DNA from: Gammaproteobacteria bacterium
GTDB taxonomy: Bacteria; Pseudomonadota; Gammaproteobacteria; Thiohalomonadales; Thiohalomonadaceae
Length of the DNA: 64,000 bases
Assembly: GCA_024709225.1 (NCBI GenBank)
Contig: JANJXC010000042.1
Span: 50,438 to 114,437 of the forward strand
Direction: 5' to 3'
This document shows positions 1 through 6,028 of the stretch, piece by piece (the first letter of the stretch is position 1; each line of letters begins with the position of its first letter). The notes beneath the pieces are model-generated. The model did not search any database, was not told where the DNA came from, and saw only the letters and a list, made by a program, of their open reading frames with translations. The translations under genes and the position numbers were made by a program.

Positions 1-296
1 ATTGCCTTGGCCCGTTGCGAAATATCGTAGATGTCGGGGCGCAGCAGCGGCTCACCGCCGGACAGGATCAGTACCGGCACCTTGAACCCTTTCAGATCGT
101 CCAGCACTGTGTAGACCTCGGCGGTGGAGAGTTCGCCGGCGAAGTCCTTGTCTGCGGAGGTGGCGTAACAGTGCTTGCAGGTGAGGTTGCAGCGCCGCAC
201 CAGGTTCCAGATCACCACCGGACCAGCGGGCTTGCGCGCCGGCATGATGGGGGCGGGGTGCAGCAGGTGCTCCATAAACTGGGAAAGTCGGAACAT
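1..296 (-). CDS. nirJ: Haem d1 biosynthesis radical SAM protein NirJ (partial, 3' end outside window)
   Basis: NirJ is a radical SAM enzyme that removes the two propionate side chains from didecarboxysiroheme on the way to haem d1, the cofactor of nitrite reductase NirS. Only the first 98 or so residues are present because the gene runs off the left edge. They contain the radical SAM cluster motif CNLTCKHCY (cysteines at about 36, 40 and 43) and the SGGEP motif near residue 79. The start ATG at 296 lies three bases after the stop of the NirH-like gene, so it is the next gene of the nirCFDLGH operon. Identity is firm from the motif plus gene order; the C-terminal cluster cannot be seen. Confidence 0.93.
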   Translation of the reverse strand, partial: MFRLSQFMEHLLHPAPIMPARKPAGPVVIWNLVRRCNLTCKHCYATSADKDFAGELSTAEVYTVLDDLKGFKVPVLILSGGEPLLRPDIYDISQRAKA

Positions 297-299
297 GGG

Positions 300-809
300 T
301 CAGTCTCCGCGATTGCCTAGGCGCAAGCCGGTTTTCTTCAGGATGCGCGTGCTGTACAGCACGGCGTGGCCGCGATTGTCCGCGCCCAGCAGGTGGGCAA
401 TCTCCTCCACCTGGGCATCGGTCTCGGCACGGCTGCGGCCGTGCACCATGGCGAACAGGTTGTAGGGCCAGTCGGGCAGATAGCGCGGGCGACGATAGCA
501 ATGGCTGACGAAGGGCAGGGCGCCGAGGCGTGGGCCGAGGATGTGGATGCGTTCATCGGGCACGTCCCATACCGTCATGCCGTTGAAGGTGTAGCCCAGG
601 GCATAGTGATTGGGCACCAGACCGATGCGGCGGATGATGCCGTTCTGCTGCATGCGCGTCAGTCGTTCCATCACCTCGGTGGCGCTGATGCCGAGCCGTT
701 CAGCCAGCTCATGATAGGGGCGCGGCACCAGCGGCAGTCCGGACTGGGTGGCGACGATGAGGGCGCGATCGGTGGCGTCGGGCAAGGCGATGATGGTGGC
801 GCTGGTCAT
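300..809 (-). CDS. nirH: Siroheme decarboxylase subunit NirH-like (Lrp/AsnC family)
   Basis: This 169-residue protein belongs to the Lrp/AsnC-like family that decarboxylates siroheme to 12,18-didecarboxysiroheme in haem d1 synthesis. The N-terminal third is a winged helix (residues about 15-65) and the rest an AsnC-type ligand domain with the family stretch HCYRRPRYLPDWPYNLF. The start was set at the ATG at 809, which overlaps the stop of the upstream nirG-like gene as ATGA; the longer open frame beyond it only shadows nirG. Four paralogues lie in a row here (D, L, G, H by gene order as in Pseudomonas); the letter rests on position, while the family is clear. These proteins have the DNA-binding fold but act as enzymes. 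Confidence 0.9.
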   Translation of the reverse strand: MTSATIIALPDATDRALIVATQSGLPLVPRPYHELAERLGISATEVMERLTRMQQNGIIRRIGLVPNHYALGYTFNGMTVWDVPDERIHILGPRLGALPFVSHCYRRPRYLPDWPYNLFAMVHGRSRAETDAQVEEIAHLLGADNRGHAVLYSTRILKKTGLRLGNRGD

Positions 810-1249
810 ACGGCAAACCTCAGGTTGAGGTAATACTCTTCCAGCTTGGGCATGTTGTAGACCGGATAACCGGTCTCGGCCTCGATGGCGCGCAAGGTGG
901 CCTGCAGTTCCTCCTCGGTTTCCGTCGCCAGCACGAACCACATGTTGAAGGCATGAGCGCGTTCGTAGTTGTGTGCCACCTCCGCATGGGCGTTGACCAG
1001 GGCGGCGACACGGTCGAAGTCCTCGGCCGGGATGCGCATCGCCACCAGGCTGAGGGCGCCGCCCAGACGCTCGGCATGAAACAGCGGGCCGAAGCGGGTG
1101 ATGGTCTTCTGTTCGCGCAGTGCCGCGAGGCGCTGCAGCAGGTCATCTTCCGTGATGCCAAGTTGTTCCGCCGCTGCGGCATACGGGCGTTCGCACACAG
1201 GAAACCCTTCCTGCAGGGCGTTGATGATGGCGCGGTCGACGGCGTCCAC
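806..1249 (-). CDS. nirG: Siroheme decarboxylase subunit NirG-like (Lrp/AsnC family)
   Basis: A 147-residue Lrp/AsnC-type protein of the siroheme decarboxylase group. It shares with the nirD product the motif HNYERxHxxNxWFVxAT (here HNYERAHAFNMWFVLAT), which marks the D/G branch, while the L/H branch carries CYRRPR. No ATG is available near the expected start. A GTG at 1249 overlaps the stop of the preceding gene as TAGTG, giving the usual length for NirG, so it was chosen. It overlaps nirH by four bases, which suggests translational coupling of the whole nirDLGH set. The G assignment is by branch and gene order. Confidence 0.88.
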   Translation of the reverse strand: MDAVDRAIINALQEGFPVCERPYAAAAEQLGITEDDLLQRLAALREQKTITRFGPLFHAERLGGALSLVAMRIPAEDFDRVAALVNAHAEVAHNYERAHAFNMWFVLATETEEELQATLRAIEAETGYPVYNMPKLEEYYLNLRFAV

Positions 1250-1782
1250 TACCGCGGCATCCCGCTCTGCACCGGTGCATAGAGAGCGCCGCGCTGCTTG
1301 AAGCGGCGGCGGCTGAACAGCACCTCGTGGGGCACCTTCGCCAGGCCACAGTGCTGCTCGATCTGGCGCACCCGCTCCAGTACGGCCTCGCGATCCTGGC
1401 CGTGGATCATGCAGAACAGGTTGTAGGGCCAGGCCGGCAGGCGGCGCGGGCGGCGATAGCACAGGGTGACGAAATCGAAGCGGCCGATGCAATGGCCCAG
1501 TTCGCTGACCTTGGCATCGTCGATGTCCCACACCACCATGGCGTTGGCGCGGTAGCCCAGCTCACGGTGGCGCACCACCACGCCGAGGCGCTTGATGGTG
1601 CCATCGGCCAGCAGGGCAGCGAGGCGGTTGATGACCTCGCCCTCGCTCAGCCCACACTGCGCGCCCAGCTCGGCGTAGGGATGCGACACCAGCGGCAGGC
1701 CATGCTGGATGGCGGCGACCAGGCGGCGATCGGCCTCGGTCAGGTTGTCGGGATGCATGCGCGGCAGTACGTTCATGTCCAT
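1249..1782 (-). CDS. nirL: Siroheme decarboxylase subunit NirL-like (Lrp/AsnC family)
   Basis: A 177-residue member of the siroheme decarboxylase family. An N-terminal winged helix is followed by an AsnC-type domain with LCYRRPRRLPAWPYNLF, almost the same as in the neighbouring nirH product, so this is the L/H branch. NirD and NirL form one heteromeric decarboxylase in characterised species. The gene overlaps nirD by 10 bases and nirG by one base, so it is clearly in the same transcript. It acts in the cytoplasm, upstream of NirJ. Confidence 0.9.
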   Translation of the reverse strand: MDMNVLPRMHPDNLTEADRRLVAAIQHGLPLVSHPYAELGAQCGLSEGEVINRLAALLADGTIKRLGVVVRHRELGYRANAMVVWDIDDAKVSELGHCIGRFDFVTLCYRRPRRLPAWPYNLFCMIHGQDREAVLERVRQIEQHCGLAKVPHEVLFSRRRFKQRGALYAPVQSGMPR

Positions 1783-2255
1783 TTCAGCTCGAACCCCAGG
1801 TCGATGTGAAAGTCTTCCAGCATCGGCAGGGCCATGACGGCGATGCCGCTGCGCTGTTCGATGTCGTCCAGTACCTGCGTCAACTGTTTTTCATCTGCGG
1901 CGGTAGCGACGAACCACAGGTTGATGCGGTGCTCGCGCTCGTAGTTGTGGTTTACCGCATCGTAGCCGCTGACCAGCGCCGCCACTTCCTCCAGTCGCTC
2001 CGGCGGCACCGCCATGGCGGCCAGGGTGCTGGCGCCGACACGATGGGTGCGGAACACGGCGCCGACACGGCTCACCGCACCGGCCCCCTGCAACTCGTGC
2101 AGTGCCGCCAGTACCGCTTCCTCGCTGGTACCGAGCTTGGCCGCGATATCCGCATAGGGGGTCGGCGTCAGCGGCAGGTGATGCTGGAAATCATTGAGCA
2201 GCTGCCGTTCCAGGGTGCCCAGCTCCAGCGTTTCGGTGTGGCGCGTGCGGTGCAT
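1773..2255 (-). CDS. nirD: Siroheme decarboxylase subunit NirD-like (Lrp/AsnC family)
   Basis: A 160-residue Lrp/AsnC-type protein with the D/G-branch motif HNYEREHRINLWFV. It is the first of four consecutive paralogues after nirF, matching the nirF-D-L-G-H-J order of Pseudomonas. The predicted role is decarboxylation of siroheme acetate side chains together with NirL. The ATG at 2255 lies eight bases after the nirF stop. The C-terminal tail ends LGFELKWT and overlaps nirL. Confidence 0.9.
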   Translation of the reverse strand: MHRTRHTETLELGTLERQLLNDFQHHLPLTPTPYADIAAKLGTSEEAVLAALHELQGAGAVSRVGAVFRTHRVGASTLAAMAVPPERLEEVAALVSGYDAVNHNYEREHRINLWFVATAADEKQLTQVLDDIEQRSGIAVMALPMLEDFHIDLGFELKWT

Positions 2256-2263
2256 GATGCCTC

Positions 2264-3436
2264 CTACAGGCCGATGCGATGGGCGCGGGCGGTGAAGAAT
2301 ATGCCGCTGGGATTGCGCACCGGCAGGCTGCCGAGGTGCTGCAGGGTGCGGGTGTCATAGATATCCACCCGGTTGTCGTCGCGTGCCGACAGCCAGATAT
2401 GCTCGCCGCGCGGCGTGAATTCCATGTGCAGCACTGCCTTGCCGGGTTTCAGCGTGGCGATGACCTGGTGCGTCACGGTGTCGATCACCTGCACCGTATC
2501 GTTGTGCGGATGGGCGAAGTTCACCCACAGCTGGCGGCCGTCGGGACGGGCCATGGCGAATACCGGCTGGCCATGCACGGCGACACGGCCGGCCTCCTTC
2601 CAGTTGTGGCGATCGACGATGAGTACCTCGTGGCGGCCGATGGCCGGGAGATAGGCATGCTCCTCGCTCAGGGCCCAGCCCTCCAGGTGCGGCATCTTGT
2701 ACACCGGCAGCGGCTGTTCGCCGCGGCCGTAGTTGTCGAGGATGCGCTGTACGCCGCGCTCGGGCCGCCACAGGTCGAGTAGGGCCAGGCCATCCTCGCC
2801 GAACAGGCCGGCGATGTAGTGGCGGCCGTCCATGCTGACCAAGGCGTCATAGGGTTGACGGCCGATGTTGCGGAATTTTTCTATCACCGGATTGCGCGCA
2901 TCGCGCAGATCCATCACCCAGATCTCGCCGGCATCGTACAGGCTGAAGGCGAAGCGGTTGTCGGTGGTGTCCTCCAGGCCGACCACCTTGGAGAACTTGC
3001 CGTCACCGTAGGCGGCGGGGATGTCAGCCAGCAGTTCCAGTGTGTCGGCATCGAACACCTTGACGCCGCCCGGCTCGTAATTGGCCACCGCTACCAGGCG
3101 GCCGTCCTGGGAGATGGCACCGCCGATGCTGTTGCCGGATTGCATCACGCGCCCGACGATTTTGTGCCCCAGCATGTCCACCTTGGTCAGGGCACCGTCG
3201 CGACCGAATACGTAGGCGTAGCGTTCGTCACGCGAATACACCACCGAGGCATGGGACAGGTCCCCCAGGCCCTCGATGCGCGCCAGCGTCTGTTGATGCG
3301 TACTCTCAACGATGAGCACGCTGCCGTCGGCGCGCTCGATGATGAGACCGAGGTCGCCGGTACCGCGCAGCGTCGTGGTAGCACAGCCACCGAGCAGCAG
3401 GGACAGCAGCGAGAGGAGAAGCAGGCTACGGTGCAT
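2264..3436 (-). CDS. nirF: Haem d1 biosynthesis lipoprotein NirF
   Basis: NirF acts late in haem d1 synthesis, at the pre-haem d1 stage, and has the eight-bladed propeller fold of the NirS d1 domain. The 390-residue product begins with a lipoprotein signal ending LLLGGC (lipid cysteine at residue 18), so it should be anchored to a membrane facing the periplasm. The body shows repeated propeller strands such as GRLVAVANYEPGGVKVFD and LWVNFAHPHNDTVQVID, and length and order agree with known NirF proteins. The start overlaps the end of nirC by 11 bases. It has no haem c motif, which separates it from NirS and NirN. Confidence 0.95.
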   Translation of the reverse strand: MHRSLLLLSLLSLLLGGCATTTLRGTGDLGLIIERADGSVLIVESTHQQTLARIEGLGDLSHASVVYSRDERYAYVFGRDGALTKVDMLGHKIVGRVMQSGNSIGGAISQDGRLVAVANYEPGGVKVFDADTLELLADIPAAYGDGKFSKVVGLEDTTDNRFAFSLYDAGEIWVMDLRDARNPVIEKFRNIGRQPYDALVSMDGRHYIAGLFGEDGLALLDLWRPERGVQRILDNYGRGEQPLPVYKMPHLEGWALSEEHAYLPAIGRHEVLIVDRHNWKEAGRVAVHGQPVFAMARPDGRQLWVNFAHPHNDTVQVIDTVTHQVIATLKPGKAVLHMEFTPRGEHIWLSARDDNRVDIYDTRTLQHLGSLPVRNPSGIFFTARAHRIGL

Positions 3437-3764
3437 CGGGAACTCCTTTCATCAGCAGGGCAACCAGCCAGGCCACTTCTTCTTCAGTGAGCAGTCCGTG
3501 CCAGGGCGGCATCGGCGTGCCGGCACGGCCATAGAGTACGGTAGCCTCCAGTGTGGCCGCCGGTTTTCCGGCCAGCGCTTGGGGCAGCAGGGTAGGGCCG
3601 AGACCACCCTTCAGCGTCATGCCATGGCAGGAGCCGCAGTCATGACGCAGGAGATGCAACAGCTCCCGCTGGCGCGCGGGTTCGATCTCGGCCGTGGCCT
3701 GGGACGGTGCAGCACCGAGTAGCAGCACGACAGCAAGAAGGGAAAGGAGGGAGCGTTGCAGCAT
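3426..3764 (-). CDS. nirC: Periplasmic cytochrome c55x NirC
   Basis: A 112-residue monohaem cytochrome c of the NirC type. It has an N-terminal signal peptide (about residues 1-28, ending SQATA), one haem site CGSCH at residues 43-47, and a likely distal methionine in the GTPMPPW segment near residue 85. NirC gives or takes electrons during haem d1 maturation or NirS reduction. The start ATG at 3764 was preferred because it opens a clean signal peptide; the longer open frame upstream overlaps the cupredoxin gene. The gene lies two bases after the cupredoxin stop and overlaps nirF. Confidence 0.9.
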   Translation of the reverse strand: MLQRSLLSLLAVVLLLGAAPSQATAEIEPARQRELLHLLRHDCGSCHGMTLKGGLGPTLLPQALAGKPAATLEATVLYGRAGTPMPPWHGLLTEEEVAWLVALLMKGVPDAP

Positions 3765-3766
3765 AT

Positions 3767-4099
3767 TCACTCCACCACGCGGATCACGCCGCGCATGTGG
3801 TCCATGTGCGGCTGGCAGACATAGGGGAACACACCGACGGTGTCGAACTTGCGTTCGTAGGTGTCTTCGGGAAACAGGTATTCGCCCGGCTCTTCGCCGG
3901 CCTCGCGAAACCAGATGCTGTGAAACTGGCGTTTTTCCTTGTTGACCCAGCGCACCGTGGTGCCGCGCTTGATGGTGAGGTCTTCCGGAATGAACTTGAA
4001 GGCCGACATTTCGATGACCACCGCCTCGTCGGCAGCGCAGGCATTGGCGAGTGAAAACAGCAGGATGAGGCTCAGGCTCCAGGATGTCAGACGCTGCAT
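3767..4099 (-). CDS. Periplasmic cupredoxin (type 1 copper protein)
   Basis: A 110-residue exported cupredoxin. A signal peptide (about residues 1-23) is followed by a plastocyanin-like domain with candidate copper ligands H60 (in QFHSIWF), C95 and H98 (in YVCQPHMDHM), and M102. That is the blue-copper pattern of plastocyanin, amicyanin and pseudoazurin. The ATG at 4099 was chosen over an upstream TTG because an AGAGAGG ribosome site lies about eight bases before it. It is the first gene of the transcript that continues into nirC-F-D-L-G-H-J and has its own FNR-type box upstream. A role as electron donor to NirS, or as a helper in NirS maturation, is inferred from position. Confidence 0.85.
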   Translation of the reverse strand: MQRLTSWSLSLILLFSLANACAADEAVVIEMSAFKFIPEDLTIKRGTTVRWVNKEKRQFHSIWFREAGEEPGEYLFPEDTYERKFDTVGVFPYVCQPHMDHMRGVIRVVE

Positions 4100-4141
4100 G
4101 ACAACCACCTCTCTCAACTATGCCGTCCTTCCCTGGGGGGA

Positions 4142-4168
4142 GCCGGGTTGGCGGTGAGCCAACCCGGC
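4142..4168. other. Perfect 11-bp hairpin in leader of the cupredoxin-nirC operon
   Basis: GCCGGGTTGGC and GCCAACCCGGC flank a five-base loop. On the minus strand no T-run follows, so it is not a usual intrinsic terminator of nirT; the T-run (4170-4174) lies on the plus-strand side where no gene ends. If transcription starts near 4180 from the FNR-type box at 4216-4229, this hairpin would sit in the 5' leader of the cupredoxin message, where it could stabilise or process the RNA. Confidence 0.6.
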
Positions 4169-4178
4169 GTTTTTGCTG

Positions 4179-4208
4179 CATGGCTACAGCATGCGTGCTG
4201 TAGCCATG
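4179..4208. promoter_or_regulatory. Perfect 13-bp inverted repeat between FNR-type box and cupredoxin start
   Basis: CATGGCTACAGCA and TGCTGTAGCCATG are separated by TGCG. The palindrome begins eight bases inside the FNR-type box at 4216-4229 and covers the place where a -10 element and start site would be expected if the box is centred near -41.5. It could be an operator for a second regulator or an RNA hairpin. The palindrome is certain; the function is not. Confidence 0.55.
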
Positions 4209-4215
4209 CCCTACC

Positions 4216-4229
4216 TTGATGGAAGTCAA
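4216..4229 (-). promoter_or_regulatory. FNR/DNR-type box upstream of cupredoxin-nirCFDLGHJ
   Basis: TTGATGGAAGTCAA matches the FNR/ANR/DNR palindrome TTGAT-N4-ATCAA at nine of ten positions. It lies in the gap between nirT and the cupredoxin, with its centre about 123 bases upstream of the cupredoxin start. It would give the haem d1 genes an anaerobically induced promoter of their own, separate from nirS. Confidence 0.7.
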
Positions 4230-4248
4230 TTTTAGGCCGACTTCCTGA

Positions 4249-5940
4249 TTACTGCTTGGTGGCGTTGATCTCGGCCTCGGGGTTGTCGAAGCCCAGCTTG
4301 TAGCCCAGCGATACATGGTGATAGCGGCCGTTGGTATGGTCGTCATGGATCGCAAAGCCGATGTTGTACATCTGATCCAGCGCGAGGCTGTGATCACCGG
4401 CGGCAGAGGAACTCAGCTTGCGCTTCATGCTCACCACCCAGTTGCCACCCTGCTTCTCGCCGACAAACTCGACGCCCTGACCACCTTCCATCACGCGATC
4501 AGCCAGCAGATAGCCGTCCTCGGACTTGCCGCTGCCGGCCTTGTAGCGCAGCAGGTCCATGAAGTGGCCGGCCTTCAGCTCGGCGGTAATATCGCCGTCA
4601 GACTTGCGCTTGTCCCAACCACCCATCGGTTCGCTGGTGGAGAGCTCCGTGCGGCTCTCGGCGATGTATTTGGTGACATTCTTGCCGGCTGGCGCGTCAG
4701 GCATGCCGTTGGCATCGTGGTGGCAAGTACCCCAGCAGCCGGCCTGCGCCGCTTCCTGCACATCATCGTTGGCGATCATCAGGGCGAGTTTGACAGCATT
4801 TTCCTTGTCCATCATGCCGCCATCGACGAAGGGTACCGGCACGTGGGCGGTATCCGGCCAGGTGAAGCGCATGTACAGGTGATCACCGTCATGGGTGGCC
4901 TGAATCTGTACCGGTACGCCGGGACGCTTGCCGGGGATCGGCGTGGTCTCGGCCTTTTCGCCAGTGACCATCTTGGTGCCCATGGCCTCCTGTTCGCCCT
5001 CGTGGCAGGCAACGCAGCGATCGCCGACCTTTTTGTAGACGCGGGCACCACCGTGCTTGGAGCCGGTGAGGGCCCACTCCATGGAGGTCTGGCCCGGATA
5101 GAACAGCATCACGTCACGGCTGGAGGCCTTGCTCCAGTCGACCTTGATGCCGCCGCCGGAGGCGGCTTTGGTCGGGGCCTTGGCGGCCGGCGCGGCAGCG
5201 GTCTGGGCCGGTGCCGGGGCAGACTCCACAGCGGGCGCCGCCGCGGCAACCGGTGCCGGTGCAGGTGCTGCGGCCGGGGCATTCATCTTTTCGCGGTAGG
5301 CCACCCACTGCGGCGGCAGCTCACGCTTGTAGGCCGCATTGGGCTTCTCCAGTGCCTCGACCTCTTCATCGGTCAGCTGATCATTGACCTTCTTGTGGGC
5401 GATGCCCTTGTGGCAGTCGATGCAGGTCTGGCCCTGCTCCATGGCGAAGATGTGCTGTTTGGCCGAGCGCTGCTTCTGGTTCTCCGGATTCATGGAGTCC
5501 CAGTCGTGGCAGTTGCGGCATTCGCGTGAATCCGTGTTCTTCATCGCCTTCCAGACGTTCTGCGCCAGGCGCATGCGATGCTGGTCAAATTTTTCCGGCG
5601 TGTCGACGGTGCCGAGGATCTTGTGCAGGACCTCGTTGCTCGCCTGGATCTTGCGCACCATCTTGTGCACCCAGGGATCCGGCACGTGGCAATCGGGGCA
5701 GGTGGCGCGTACGCCGCTGCGGTTGGTGAAATGCACCGTATGGGTGTATTCCTGATAGACGTTCTGCTCCATCTCATGACAGGAGATGCAGAATTCCATA
5801 TTGTTCGTGGCTTCCATGGCGGTGTTGAAACCGCCCCAGAAGATGACGCCAACTACCATGAAAAACAGTGCCGCGCCGATGGTTGCACCGAACAGCACTT
5901 TGCGCGAAAAGAAGGGCGTTTTTTGCTTTAAATTGTCCAT
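4249..5940 (-). CDS. nirT: NapC/NirT tetrahaem cytochrome fused to an ethylbenzene-dehydrogenase-type haem-binding domain
   Basis: This 563-residue protein starts as a NapC/NirT quinol dehydrogenase: one membrane anchor (about 15-36) and four haem sites, CISCH (51), CPDCH (81), CRNCH (141) and CIDCH (173). Ordinary NirT stops near residue 200. Here an Ala/Pro-rich linker (about 221-260) leads into a second part of about 300 residues with a fifth site CVACH (309), a CWGTCH motif (402) and the strand pattern of the EB_dh (ethylbenzene dehydrogenase gamma-like) haem-binding domain. The likely role is passing electrons from the quinol pool to periplasmic NirS. It follows nirS on the same strand after a strong hairpin. 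The EB_dh assignment is from memory of family features; the N-terminal part is firm. Confidence 0.85.
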   Translation of the reverse strand: MDNLKQKTPFFSRKVLFGATIGAALFFMVVGVIFWGGFNTAMEATNNMEFCISCHEMEQNVYQEYTHTVHFTNRSGVRATCPDCHVPDPWVHKMVRKIQASNEVLHKILGTVDTPEKFDQHRMRLAQNVWKAMKNTDSRECRNCHDWDSMNPENQKQRSAKQHIFAMEQGQTCIDCHKGIAHKKVNDQLTDEEVEALEKPNAAYKRELPPQWVAYREKMNAPAAAPAPAPVAAAAPAVESAPAPAQTAAAPAAKAPTKAASGGGIKVDWSKASSRDVMLFYPGQTSMEWALTGSKHGGARVYKKVGDRCVACHEGEQEAMGTKMVTGEKAETTPIPGKRPGVPVQIQATHDGDHLYMRFTWPDTAHVPVPFVDGGMMDKENAVKLALMIANDDVQEAAQAGCWGTCHHDANGMPDAPAGKNVTKYIAESRTELSTSEPMGGWDKRKSDGDITAELKAGHFMDLLRYKAGSGKSEDGYLLADRVMEGGQGVEFVGEKQGGNWVVSMKRKLSSSAAGDHSLALDQMYNIGFAIHDDHTNGRYHHVSLGYKLGFDNPEAEINATKQ

Positions 5941-5979
5941 GCTGAATTTCCCCCGGACGTAGGCACTGATTTACGGCAG

Positions 5980-6011
5980 AAAAAAGGCGGGATGATCGCT
6001 CATCCCGCCTT
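5980..6011 (-). terminator. Intrinsic terminator after nirS
   Basis: On the minus strand a 10-bp stem GGCGGGATGA/TCATCCCGCC with a four-base loop is followed by six T. It lies 18 bases after the nirS stop and 40 bases before the nirT start. It should end most nirS transcripts and let only some read through into nirT. Confidence 0.85.
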
Positions 6012-6028
6012 GTATTATGCCTACACCA

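Noticed and set aside
4142-4174. Intrinsic terminator on the plus strand
   Set aside because: The hairpin is followed by T-rich sequence only on the plus strand, but no plus-strand gene ends there; nirT and the cupredoxin are both on the minus strand.
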